Below, in pieces: positions 17,737 through 26,172 of a stretch of DNA of 64,000 nucleotides (the first letter of the stretch is position 1; each line of letters starts with the position of its first letter). This stretch comes from Verrucomicrobiales bacterium (GTDB lineage: Bacteria > Verrucomicrobiota > Verrucomicrobiia > Limisphaerales > J093), in the NCBI GenBank assembly GCA_024233305.1, contig JACKPV010000029.1, positions 216,485 to 280,484 on the forward strand, given 5' to 3'. Under the pieces are notes generated by a model that had not been told where the DNA came from, ran no database searches, and saw only the letters and a program-made list of their open reading frames with translations. The position numbers and the translations under genes are program-made.

Positions 17737-18546
17737 ATGAGTTCCGGCTATCACATCGTGGTTTGTGGCAGCATCGTGCCCGACCCCTGGCAGACCCTCG
17801 AACCCGTGACCGGCCCGTCCGGCCCGGCCCTCAAGAACGAGATGATGCTCCCGGCGGTCCTCGATCCGTGGGCAGGTCACGCCTTGTTCGAGGCCGCCGA
17901 TCTGGCACGGCGATGTCCGGGCAGCAAGGTCTGGCTGGTGAGCCTCGGCCCGAAAGCGAAATTGCAGCAAGTGATGATGACCATCGGCCAGAAGGCGGCC
18001 TTCGAGCTGGTGGCGATGGATGGTCCGGCCAACGGATTCACCGACGCCGCCGAAACCGCCGCCGCCCTGGCCGGGGCCATCGAGGGCATTGCCGGCCTGG
18101 ACCGGACGCGCTTGCTGCTCTTCGGCGGCTGGGAATCGGCCTCGCGCGGCGCCGGAGTGACGCTGCAATTGGTGGGCGAACGACTCGGGATCACCGAGCA
18201 GTTCCAGGGGGTGGACCAGTTGTCGGTGCAGGCGGACGACCGCTTCGAGATTCTCGAACGCATCGAGGGCGGTTGCCATCAGGTGTCGGTCTGTCAGGGC
18301 CCACCCGCCGTGTTGGGATGGGCGACCGGTCATCTGCCGGAACCGAAGAACAACCCGCAGATCGGCATGCAGAACATGCGCCTGGTCATGCCGGCCCTGC
18401 AACGCGCCAAAACCACGCCCATCCCGAACGAAGGACTCGCCTTCGCCGAGGTGACGCTGCCGGCGCAGTTGCGCGAAACGCGGATCGTCAAGGACCAGTC
18501 CCCCGAGGCCATCGCGCGCGAGATCGTCGACTGGATCAAGGAATAG
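17737..18546 (+). CDS. etfB: Electron transfer flavoprotein, beta subunit
   Basis: A 269-residue protein of EtfB type. LKNEMMLPAVLDPWAGHALFEAA near the N-terminus corresponds to the conserved NPFDExAxEEA region, and the adenine-nucleotide-binding core is present (VWLVSLGPKAK, LLLFGGWES). The C-terminus has MPALQRAKTTPI, the equivalent of the recognition loop. EtfAB shuttles electrons from dehydrogenases to the quinone pool. The start at 17737 gives the usual length. etfA follows after 19 bases. No dehydrogenase or ETF-quinone oxidoreductase gene is beside it. Confidence 0.88.
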   Translation: MSSGYHIVVCGSIVPDPWQTLEPVTGPSGPALKNEMMLPAVLDPWAGHALFEAADLARRCPGSKVWLVSLGPKAKLQQVMMTIGQKAAFELVAMDGPANGFTDAAETAAALAGAIEGIAGLDRTRLLLFGGWESASRGAGVTLQLVGERLGITEQFQGVDQLSVQADDRFEILERIEGGCHQVSVCQGPPAVLGWATGHLPEPKNNPQIGMQNMRLVMPALQRAKTTPIPNEGLAFAEVTLPAQLRETRIVKDQSPEAIAREIVDWIKE

Positions 18547-18565
18547 CCCCCATTCAAGAGCCACC

Positions 18566-19600
18566 ATGGAAACGATTCTCCTGCTTGTTCATCCCGAGGC
18601 CGACGGCACGCTGGCCCGGCCCGCGCTCGAAGCCCTCACCGCCACGCAGGCCGTGGCGGCCTCCCTGACCGACGGGCGCTACACGGTCGGGTTGCTCGGG
18701 TCCGGAACCGATGCGGCGGCAAACCAGATCGCATCCGCCGGCGCGGCAAAGCTGCTGGCCATCGCCGACGAAAGACTGGCGCAGGCACGCTATGCCACGG
18801 ACGCGGCGGCGGCCGAAGCCCTTTGCCGGGCGGCCGGAGCGACGGTCGTGATCGCCCCGGCAACCGCGCGTTTCAACCGCGTACTGCCCGGCGTCTCGCA
18901 CCGGCTCGGAGGGCGGGCGGACACGCACGTCAGTCAGTTGGAGGCGGCGGACGGCGCGCTGTCGGTCACGCGCTGGCTCTACCGCCAGCGGCTTCGTTCG
19001 CGACTCACCCGGGCGCAGCGGCCGTGGATGCTGCTCGTGGATCCCGGGTGTCATCCGGCCTGGCAAGGCGAAGCCGGTTCGGCAACGGCGGAACCGGTCG
19101 CGCTGCCGGCGGAACTCGTCGTGCGCACGGAAGTGACCGGAATGAAGGCGCCGGCCGCGGACGCGCAGACCATCCGGCCGGATGCCGGGCTGTTGTTCGT
19201 GGCGGGCGCGGGCTGGACGAAGAAACAGGCGGACGGGCAGACCCATGTCCCCGACGCCGAGCAGTTGATCCTGGGTTTTCTCAAACAAACGCGGGCGTCG
19301 TTGGGCAGCAGCAAATCGTTGGTCGACCTCGGCGGGGAAGGCCAGGCAGTGTTGTCCTTTCTGACCCACCTCAACCAGATCGGCCAGACCGGAGCCACGC
19401 CGCGGCATCCGAAAGGCCTTTCGACGTGCTGTCACGGCGAGGAACCGCACACCGTGGGCTGGCGGTTCATCACCGAACGGCGCGCGATCAACACCGACGG
19501 CAACTGCGGCTGGGCCCGTGGGAAAGCGGATGTGCTCTACATCGCGGACGCCTTCGCCGTGATGGCGAAAGTGAACGAGTTGCTGGCGGCACAGGGCTGA
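18566..19600 (+). CDS. etfA: Electron transfer flavoprotein, alpha subunit (divergent)
   Basis: A 344-residue protein. Position after etfB and the C-terminal motif AINTDGNCGWARGKADVLYI, which matches the AINKDPxAPIFxxADYGIVGD region of EtfA, identify it. The usual FAD-binding consensus GQTGKTVxPxLYIAxGISG is replaced by IGQTGATPRHPKGLSTCCHG, so cofactor binding may differ. The N-terminal domain (residues 1-180) is poorly conserved. It probably forms a heterodimer with EtfB in the cytoplasm. Confidence 0.8.
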   Translation: METILLLVHPEADGTLARPALEALTATQAVAASLTDGRYTVGLLGSGTDAAANQIASAGAAKLLAIADERLAQARYATDAAAAEALCRAAGATVVIAPATARFNRVLPGVSHRLGGRADTHVSQLEAADGALSVTRWLYRQRLRSRLTRAQRPWMLLVDPGCHPAWQGEAGSATAEPVALPAELVVRTEVTGMKAPAADAQTIRPDAGLLFVAGAGWTKKQADGQTHVPDAEQLILGFLKQTRASLGSSKSLVDLGGEGQAVLSFLTHLNQIGQTGATPRHPKGLSTCCHGEEPHTVGWRFITERRAINTDGNCGWARGKADVLYIADAFAVMAKVNELLAAQG

Positions 19601-19620
19601 CGGCGCACCGCGTCGCGCCC

Positions 19621-22119
19621 TCAGCGCGCCGGGTCCGGCCAGTTGAGGCGCCGGTGCAGGAAGGCGAAGGTCCCCTGGCCGTTGATCGAGTGCGGGCCGT
19701 CGAAGAACTCGATGGCCGTCCGGTCGCCCAGCCCCAGCTTCACGTAATGCCGGCGCGTGCGGGCGTATTCGTAAGCCACCCATTCATCCGGCGCCACGCC
19801 GTCGTCGTGGCCGCGCTCGACCATGAACGGGCGCGGGAAGATGAGCCATGACAGCTCGGCATAGTTGAACGTGTTGCCGAGGTTCCACTCGGGCATGTCG
19901 TATTCGATGGTCCAAAGGTAGCTGTAAGGCTCGCGGGCCGAGACGTTCTTCCAGATCCATTCGTTGTAGTCGGCGGAACAGATGCTCAGGCAGTAGCGAT
20001 CCACGAGAACGGGCACGCGCATCGCAGTTTTGCCGCCATAGCTCAGCCCGTAAAAGGCGATACGTTCGGGATCGACGAAATCCTGCGCCGCCAGCCATTC
20101 GGTGATGACTTCGTGCTGCCGGACGATGAACGACCACAACGTCAGACCGAGCGGTTGGGCCTTGCGCAGGACCTGCCGGAAGCGCGTGCCACCGATGTAG
20201 GGGTTCTGCGGCGCGAAGGTGACGAAACCCCGTTCAGCAAGTTGGCAAGCGTATTGATGATAGGCTCCGTTCTCGACGCGCGGATCCGCCACGTCGCGAG
20301 GGCGTCCCTCGAGCCCGTGCTGGCAGACCACCACCGGGCGGCGTTCGCCGCGCCCGAGGTCGGTCGGGACCAGCAGAATTCCCTCGGCAAGGATGTCGGG
20401 GTGCACATCGAGGATCACCTCGAAACCGCGGTAACCGTTCGTTTCGTAAAGCAACCGCGTGCGGGGACGCGGAGGCAGCGACGCGGGCGGGATGAGACCG
20501 ACGACGTTCGTCCGGAAGAAGTCGCGGTAGGGAGCGGCGGATTCCGCGAACGCGGCCGCGTCCCGGCGGTCGGCGGCCGACCAGAACGCCTGGCGGACGT
20601 GGCGCGATTCCCGCATTAACCACTGGGTATCCTCGAGCAACTGGCGGTATTGCCGCAGGGTGCGCTCCGATTCGTTTACCGGGGCGCCGACGTTTTCCGG
20701 CGCGACCTTCAGGGGCGCCGGCAGTCCATCGGAGACGTCCCGTTCCTCCTCGCCCAGCGCCTTGCCGACGACTCGAGCGATGGGGTCGGTCCGGTATCTA
20801 TTGCCGGTGCTTCCTCCGGCAATAGTGAGGACCGACCCCTGAGCGGCCCCAGGTTCATCGTCCGGGCGCACGGCCCGCAGCAACCGCTCGGCCGTCTCCG
20901 GACCGCAGACGACGTCCGGGCCGGCATCGAGGAAGACGGCGTGAACGGATCGCGCCCCTTTGGCGGCAACTTGAAATTCCGCGCGCGAAGGACGCCAGAG
21001 CCGGCCCGGCGCGCCTCCCCCGGCGTCGGTGTGCGTCACCTCGGGATAGGCCCCGTGCTCGACGATCAACGGACGCGGCGCGACCAGGCGGGCCACCGCG
21101 GGATCGGCGAAGTCCGGCAGCAGGGACCACACGTTGCGGTAAATCGGGAGTTCGGGATTCCGCGCGCTCAGGCCGTACGCGCCACAGACGCCGACCACAG
21201 CGAGGCGCGGGTCAAGGGCGCCGGCGTGGAAGGCCAGCAAGCCGCCTTCGCCGTAGCCGACGATGCCGGGCCCTTTTTGGGTCGTGGCCGCGCGATCCCC
21301 GTCTCCGGTTGCCCGCGCCGTGGCCGGGTTCGCGATCAACCAGTCGGCGGCCGCTAGGATCTTCTGGATCTCGTACCCGAGCGGTGTCCGGCCCATTTCA
21401 TAGCCGGCGCGCCAGAGGGTTTCGCGCTGGCTGTGTTTCACCGATCTGACACCGGGGTTGCCGGCGAACCGGCTGCCCCGGTCGATCAACACCGGGATGA
21501 TCAGCCGGCAACCCGCCTCGGCAAAGCGACGGGCGAACTGCCGCTCAACCGGCAGACCCGGTGCCAGACCCAGCACTTGTTCGGGCGACCAGTCGCAATC
21601 GGGCACGACGATCCAATCCGCCACGGGCACGCCGGTGTCCGGCAGCACGAGGAGGCCTTCGCCCTCGACGCCGCGGAAGACGTTCCACCGGACGGCAAAC
21701 ACGCGGTAGCCGGGACCGCGTCCCACCAGCCCGGGTTCGCCGCCGGCAACTCCGGACGAAAGCGGCGCCACCAACGAGACGCCAACCGGCTCGCGCTCGT
21801 CGACCACGCCAAGCAGCGTCCGAAGCCGCTCCCGTCGGGAGGCTTGTTCGTCTTCGGTTAGCGCAGATTCCGGGTCGCTTGCGGAGCGGACCAGGCGGGT
21901 GTTGTGCAAGGCCAGCAGCCGGTCCAGGTAACGCTCGATGCCGGCCACCATCGCCACCGCGGGATCGCCGTCGAACCCCAGCGGTTGCGTGCCCGGAAGG
22001 ACGGACGCAGGTTCCGCCGCCAGCGCGCTCAGCGTGGCAATCACGAGCAGCGTGACCCGGCGCAACCGGACGGCTGGGTGGCGGCGGTGCGATGAAACGG
22101 ACGCGGGCTTCATGGGCAT
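19621..22119 (-). CDS. Secreted two-domain alpha/beta hydrolase (acetylxylan-esterase-like)
   Basis: An 832-residue protein with a signal peptide near residues 20-40 (VTLLVIATLSALAAEPAS). Two alpha/beta-hydrolase halves follow. In the C-terminal half the nucleophile elbow GLSYGG is intact (Ser near 693), with a late GPHSINGQG histidine and ERGHDDGVAPDEW. In the N-terminal half the equivalent elbow reads GYGEGG near residue 290, so the serine is Gly and that half is probably non-catalytic. The 58-bp palindrome 20782-20839 lies inside the linker and is translated (GSVLTIAGGSTGNRYRTDP). The start at 22119 is preferred over 22185 because of the signal peptide. Likely substrates are acetylated or esterified polysaccharides. 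Confidence 0.8.
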   Translation of the reverse strand: MPMKPASVSSHRRHPAVRLRRVTLLVIATLSALAAEPASVLPGTQPLGFDGDPAVAMVAGIERYLDRLLALHNTRLVRSASDPESALTEDEQASRRERLRTLLGVVDEREPVGVSLVAPLSSGVAGGEPGLVGRGPGYRVFAVRWNVFRGVEGEGLLVLPDTGVPVADWIVVPDCDWSPEQVLGLAPGLPVERQFARRFAEAGCRLIIPVLIDRGSRFAGNPGVRSVKHSQRETLWRAGYEMGRTPLGYEIQKILAAADWLIANPATARATGDGDRAATTQKGPGIVGYGEGGLLAFHAGALDPRLAVVGVCGAYGLSARNPELPIYRNVWSLLPDFADPAVARLVAPRPLIVEHGAYPEVTHTDAGGGAPGRLWRPSRAEFQVAAKGARSVHAVFLDAGPDVVCGPETAERLLRAVRPDDEPGAAQGSVLTIAGGSTGNRYRTDPIARVVGKALGEEERDVSDGLPAPLKVAPENVGAPVNESERTLRQYRQLLEDTQWLMRESRHVRQAFWSAADRRDAAAFAESAAPYRDFFRTNVVGLIPPASLPPRPRTRLLYETNGYRGFEVILDVHPDILAEGILLVPTDLGRGERRPVVVCQHGLEGRPRDVADPRVENGAYHQYACQLAERGFVTFAPQNPYIGGTRFRQVLRKAQPLGLTLWSFIVRQHEVITEWLAAQDFVDPERIAFYGLSYGGKTAMRVPVLVDRYCLSICSADYNEWIWKNVSAREPYSYLWTIEYDMPEWNLGNTFNYAELSWLIFPRPFMVERGHDDGVAPDEWVAYEYARTRRHYVKLGLGDRTAIEFFDGPHSINGQGTFAFLHRRLNWPDPAR
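20782..20839. repeat. 58-bp palindromic element, family F, inside a coding region
   Basis: GGGGTCGGTCC (20782-20792) and GGACCGACCCC (20829-20839) are perfect 11-bp inverted ends. An inner pair CTATTGCCGG/CCGGCAATAG encloses an 8-base loop. A half copy occurs at 25550-25569. It keeps the esterase frame open. Confidence 0.85.
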
Positions 22120-22263
22120 ACGCGCAGCTTGCGCGGTGAAGGCGGACCTGCCAAGCCCGCCGACGGCCTGGAAGGGACCGGCCAACGGCGCGGGGATTCG
22201 CGAACTTCATGCGCCAGGCAGACGCGACTGGAAATCCGGCGCCGGCGGGTCGATACTCCCCGC

Positions 22264-22938
22264 ATGGTCACCCCGAGGTCAGTTGCGTCCCGCGATCCCG
22301 CCGCCGCCTTTACGCTCATCGAACTCCTGGTGGTCATCGCCATCATCGCGATCCTGGCCGGGCTGTTGCTGCCCACCCTCGCGCGCTCGAAGGAAAAGGC
22401 GCGCCGCATGCACTGCACCAACAACCTCCGGCAGATCGGGCTCGGGATCATGATGTACCGCGACGACAACGAGGGTCGTCCGCCCCTCTACCTGGTGAAT
22501 CCGACCAACCTCACCTACGGTTACAAAGGCGGTGATCAACCCTATCTCGAACGGGGCTACCTCGAGAACACGAATTCCTTCATCTGCCTGTCGGATCGCA
22601 CGCGCGGCCACATCCCCATCGATCTGGGTTGGGAGTACTTCGGCGAATTCACCACCAGTTACGCCTACCATCTCGGGCCGTGGCAGCAGCTCACGACCGA
22701 AGGCAAGGCCTGGCTCGAGGAGCAGTTGCAGCGCTGGGGGCCGCGGTTCATCGTCGCCGCCTGCCCGTGGCACCGGCATCTCTTCAGCGGCTGGACCGGT
22801 GACAAGTTCGACCCGCAACAGAGCTTCGCCCGGAAAACGAACGTCAAGGACCTCTGCCTCCGCCAGGACGGCGCCGTCAACAGCTTCATCTGGCCGGCCA
22901 ACAACTGGACCGAGGAGCCCTATACCCGTCTGCAATGA
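22264..22938 (+). CDS. Type II secretion pseudopilin-like protein with prepilin N-terminus
   Basis: A 224-residue protein. Residues 15-40 form the prepilin leader and helix (AFTLIELLVVIAIIAILAGL), with Ala rather than Gly before the cleavage site, as is common in Verrucomicrobia. RMHCTNNLRQIGLGIMMYRDDNEG follows, typical of the large GspG-like/DUF1559-type families of this phylum. The C-terminal part is aromatic-rich and probably globular. Such proteins are usually secreted through type IV pilus-like machinery. No secretion genes are nearby. Confidence 0.88.
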   Translation: MVTPRSVASRDPAAAFTLIELLVVIAIIAILAGLLLPTLARSKEKARRMHCTNNLRQIGLGIMMYRDDNEGRPPLYLVNPTNLTYGYKGGDQPYLERGYLENTNSFICLSDRTRGHIPIDLGWEYFGEFTTSYAYHLGPWQQLTTEGKAWLEEQLQRWGPRFIVAACPWHRHLFSGWTGDKFDPQQSFARKTNVKDLCLRQDGAVNSFIWPANNWTEEPYTRLQ

Positions 22939-22995
22939 GCCCGTCGAGCGCCGGAAGCGACCCCGCCAGCGATGCCGCCCCGCCGGCGCCGCCGT

Positions 22996-24129
22996 TCAGG
23001 AAAGCCGGTCCCGATAGTCGGCGTAGCCAAACGCCCGCACCACCTCGGGTTGGGCCGCCCCGACCCGTTGGATGGCAATCGACGGCAGCCGCACGCCGTT
23101 GAACGTCGTGTTCTTCACCATCGTGTAGTGCGCCATGTCGAGGAACACCAGGCGGTCGCCGATCCGCAGGGGCGCCTCGAACGAATACTGCCCGATGTCA
23201 TCCCCCGCCAGGCAGGTCAACCCGCCAAGCAGATAGGTGTGCGCCTTCTCCCCCGGCGCCCCCGCCCCGACGATCACGGGACGGTAGGGCATCTCGAGCA
23301 CATCGGGCATGTGCGCCGTGGCCGACGTGTCGAGGATCGCAATCGGGATCTCGTTCTCGACGAGGTCCAGCACGCTCGCCACCAACACCCCCGAGTTCAA
23401 CGCGATGGCCTCGCCCGGCTCCAGATAGACCGTCAGCGGAAACCGTTCCTGAAACCGTTCGATCACCCGGCACAACCGGTCCACATCGTAGTCCGGCCGA
23501 CTGATGTGATGTCCCCCGCCGAAATTGACCCACCGCAACCGCGGAAAGAGGTCGCCGAACTTCTCCACCACCACTTCGACCGTGCGTTCGAGCGTGTCGG
23601 AATTCTGCTCGCACATCGTGTGGAAGTGCAACCCCTCGAGGCCCGCCAGGTCCTGCCCGTCGAAGTCACGCCGACGGATCCCCAATCGCGAGCGTTTCCG
23701 GCAGGGGTTGTAGAGTTCGACCTTCACCTCGGAATACTCGGGATTCACGCGCAGTCCCATCGAAACGGGACGCGACGCTCCCGCCACCTGTTCCCGGTAG
23801 CGATGGAACTGCCCGAAGGAGTTCAGGACCAGATGGTCCACCAGCGGCAGCAACTCGTCGATGTCCTGCGGGCTGTAGGCCGGCGCGTAGGCATGCACCT
23901 CGCCGCCGAACTCCTCCTTACCCAACCGGGCCTCGTGCACCGAGCTGGCCGTCGTGCCGCAAAGGTATTCGCGGATCACCGGAAAGGTCCGCCACGCGGC
24001 GAATCCCTTCAAAGCCAGCAGAATCCGGCAGCCCGTCCGGTCCATCACCGAACGGATGATGCCGAGGTTGTGTCGCAACTTCGCCTCGTCGATGACGTAG
24101 CAGGGCGTGGGGAGGTTCTGGAGGTTCAT
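22996..24129 (-). CDS. nspC: Carboxynorspermidine/carboxyspermidine decarboxylase
   Basis: A 377-residue fold type III PLP enzyme. It has TPCYVIDEAKLRHNL at the start, the PLP lysine in ILLALKGFAAW (near 41), HFHTMCEQ near 168, the FGGGHH glycine loop and EPGEAIALNSG. It decarboxylates carboxy(nor)spermidine to (nor)spermidine in the cytoplasm. The usual partner, carboxynorspermidine synthase, is not in the window. The ATG overlaps the stop of a small upstream frame by four bases (ATGA). Confidence 0.95.
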   Translation of the reverse strand: MNLQNLPTPCYVIDEAKLRHNLGIIRSVMDRTGCRILLALKGFAAWRTFPVIREYLCGTTASSVHEARLGKEEFGGEVHAYAPAYSPQDIDELLPLVDHLVLNSFGQFHRYREQVAGASRPVSMGLRVNPEYSEVKVELYNPCRKRSRLGIRRRDFDGQDLAGLEGLHFHTMCEQNSDTLERTVEVVVEKFGDLFPRLRWVNFGGGHHISRPDYDVDRLCRVIERFQERFPLTVYLEPGEAIALNSGVLVASVLDLVENEIPIAILDTSATAHMPDVLEMPYRPVIVGAGAPGEKAHTYLLGGLTCLAGDDIGQYSFEAPLRIGDRLVFLDMAHYTMVKNTTFNGVRLPSIAIQRVGAAQPEVVRAFGYADYRDRLS

Positions 24130-24308
24130 GCAGCAGTGAGCGGATCGGATTCCTGGATTTGCCAGGGCAGGCCCAGCGGGCCCAGGGCGGTCGTATCGGG
24201 ATCCGGATCGAGTTGTTCGGGATGAAACGCGCCGGGCAGGCCCTGGGTCCTTCGAGAATCAACCGGGCCCCCGGCGCCATCGGCGCCGATGATAGGAACC
24301 CTGCCCAT
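24126..24308 (-). CDS. Small hypothetical ORF coupled to nspC
   Basis: A 60-residue frame (MGRVPIIGADGAGGPVDSRR...) ending in ATGA, which overlaps the nspC start. The overlap is the only real support. Its Pro/Asp-rich sequence resembles no family I know, and it may only be chance. The rest of the 24309-24574 gap contains nothing recognisable. Confidence 0.3.
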   Translation of the reverse strand: MGRVPIIGADGAGGPVDSRRTQGLPGAFHPEQLDPDPDTTALGPLGLPWQIQESDPLTAA

Positions 24309-24574
24309 TTCGCACGCATAAGGCCCACCGACGGCGCCTCGCCGTCGACGGCGAACCGATTCTCACGGGCGCGGCAAGAGGTTGCAAGCCGGGGTTCACA
24401 CCACGCTCCGCCCAGTGCGACGAAGTTCCCCGGACTTGACGGACCGACAGTGCCGGCCAGTATCGCGGCGACGCGGCGGAAGCCGGTTTCCTCAGGGAGC
24501 CCGTTCCGACTCGGGCGGCACCCGCCGCGGCCCTTGAATGACACCGGCCCGCGAATGCTCACTTCCCCCAATCA

Positions 24575-25471
24575 ATGACACCCACCTCTCGCCGACGAAT
24601 CATACGGACCGGAATCGGGCTGCTGGTGCTTTACCTTGCCGTCGTGCTGTGGGGCTGGATGACGAGCTGGCGACGGTTGCCGTATTTCGAGGTCGATCCC
24701 GAGTTGGCTCTGGCCAGCCCCATCATGAGCGGCGCGGCGTACGGGGAGGTGATCGACACGCATCCCCGACCCTGTGTTTTCCGGGTCGAGGCCGAGCGGG
24801 GCGCCGTCCTCATCTACGGAGCGGAACACACGAAAGACCCCGCCGATCCCGCCCTCGACGGTATTCGGCGCGAATGGAAGGCCTTCGGCCCCACGGTGGC
24901 CCTCTGCGAGAGCCGGCTCGGGGTGCTCTTCCCCCAGTTCATGGATCCGGTCCGCGAATTCGGCGAGCCCGGCCTCGTACATGCGCTCGCCCGTGAACGG
25001 GACATTCCCACCTACACCTGGGAACCGACGCCCGCCGTGTTCATGGCCCACCTCCTCCGCCAACCCTTCACCAAGGAGCAGCTGGCCCTCCGGCTCAAGC
25101 TCGGCGCCTGCTTCTCGAATCTCCGGCACGGCCGGCCCGACGACCCCGAGGCCTTTCTCGCGGATGCCATCGGCGACGCCACGAAATGGCCCGGCCTGGA
25201 AAACACGCTCCCCACGGCTCAGGACATCGATCGCGAATGGAAACGGCAGTTCCCCGACGGCCCCGACTGGCGGGATGTGTCCGATCAGTTCGGGCTGCCG
25301 GGCTTCCTGGCGGACATCGAGACGAACGCGCCCCGTGACGAACACTTCGCCCGGGTGGTCGTCACGTTGGCCAGGCAGGGACACCGCGTCTTCGCCATCG
25401 CCGGCAGCAGCCACGCGGTGAAACTCGAGGCCGCCCTGCGCGACACCCTCGAAACCGTGACGCTCAAGTAA
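24575..25471 (+). CDS. Membrane-anchored TraB/GumN-like protein
   Basis: A 298-residue protein with an N-terminal membrane segment at residues 11-30 (TGIGLLVLYLAVVLWGWM). Three motifs recall the TraB/ChaN/EreA superfamily: GAEHTKD near 85, ALCESRLG near 115 and IAGSSHAVKLEAAL near the end, that is GxxH, E and GxxH. Those residues bind metal or act catalytically in relatives such as Tiki proteases. The similarity is limited to the motifs, so the function is open. It stands alone between convergent and divergent neighbours. Confidence 0.6.
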   Translation: MTPTSRRRIIRTGIGLLVLYLAVVLWGWMTSWRRLPYFEVDPELALASPIMSGAAYGEVIDTHPRPCVFRVEAERGAVLIYGAEHTKDPADPALDGIRREWKAFGPTVALCESRLGVLFPQFMDPVREFGEPGLVHALARERDIPTYTWEPTPAVFMAHLLRQPFTKEQLALRLKLGACFSNLRHGRPDDPEAFLADAIGDATKWPGLENTLPTAQDIDREWKRQFPDGPDWRDVSDQFGLPGFLADIETNAPRDEHFARVVVTLARQGHRVFAIAGSSHAVKLEAALRDTLETVTLK

Positions 25472-25548
25472 CCCGCCGCCGCGGCATCGGATCGAGACGG
25501 CGGAACCGCGAGGGAATCAGCGCGGCGCCGCGGACGCAGCCGGTTGTG

Positions 25549-26172
25549 TCAATAGTGAGGACTGACCCCGAGGGTGAGTTGCGCGAGCGCTTCGGAGAGG
25601 GCGGATGCGGCGGGGGCGAGGCTGGTGGGGTCGTAGTGGAACGGGATCCGGTAGCTCAGCGGTTGCTGCCATTCGAGTTCCCGGGTCTCGTGATGGACGC
25701 GGCGACCGACGGCCTCCACCACGGCAAAGCCGGCCGGCTCCAGGTCGAAACGCAGAATCTCCAACTGGATTTCGTGTGCCACGAGATGCGCCGGCGCCGG
25801 ACCCGAGCGGAAACGCTGCGATCCCAACTGGCGCAGCAGGTTCTCCTCGATGACCCGCGGCACCGCGTCCTCCAGCGGTTCCGCCCACTGATGCAGGTCG
25901 CTGTAGACGATCTCGTTGGCCGAGGCGCGGATCGCCATCCGGGGGGTGCGGATGTAGTCAGGCAGGTCCACCCGCCCGAGCGTCACCGTCTCCCCGGCCA
26001 CGACGGCCCCGGTCTCCGCCGTCGCGGTCAGAACATAGAAGCGCGTGGCGTCGACGCTCGGCTTGAGTCCGAGACAGCCGGTCAGCCCGGCGGCGAGCAG
26101 CAACATCCCCCACCACGCGGCCCGGGGCGGCGGAAGGTGGCTACCGGCGAGAGAAAGGAAACGGAGTCTCAT
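25549..26172 (-). CDS. ABC-type transport auxiliary lipoprotein (PqiC-like)
   Basis: A 207-residue lipoprotein with lipobox GLTGC near residue 33. It has the PqiC/LptE-like domain: ATRFYVLTATA, VTLGRVDLPDYIRTPRMAIRASANEI and WAEPLEDAVPRVIEENL. It would sit at the outer membrane as partner of the MCE protein. It is the last gene of the mla-type operon and overlaps mlaD by ATGA. The last codons and the TGA stop are formed by a half copy of the family F palindrome (25550-25569), so the C-terminus may be altered. Confidence 0.85.
   Translation of the reverse strand: MRLRFLSLAGSHLPPPRAAWWGMLLLAAGLTGCLGLKPSVDATRFYVLTATAETGAVVAGETVTLGRVDLPDYIRTPRMAIRASANEIVYSDLHQWAEPLEDAVPRVIEENLLRQLGSQRFRSGPAPAHLVAHEIQLEILRFDLEPAGFAVVEAVGRRVHHETRELEWQQPLSYRIPFHYDPTSLAPAASALSEALAQLTLGVSPHY
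25550..25569. repeat. Half copy of family F element
   Basis: CAATAGTGAGGACTGACCCC matches the right arm of the palindrome at 20782-20839 with one change. It forms the 3' end of the lipoprotein gene. Confidence 0.75.

Noticed and set aside
24309..24574. Gene for carboxynorspermidine synthase next to nspC
   Set aside because: No frame in this gap shows the dehydrogenase nucleotide-binding motif or adequate length.
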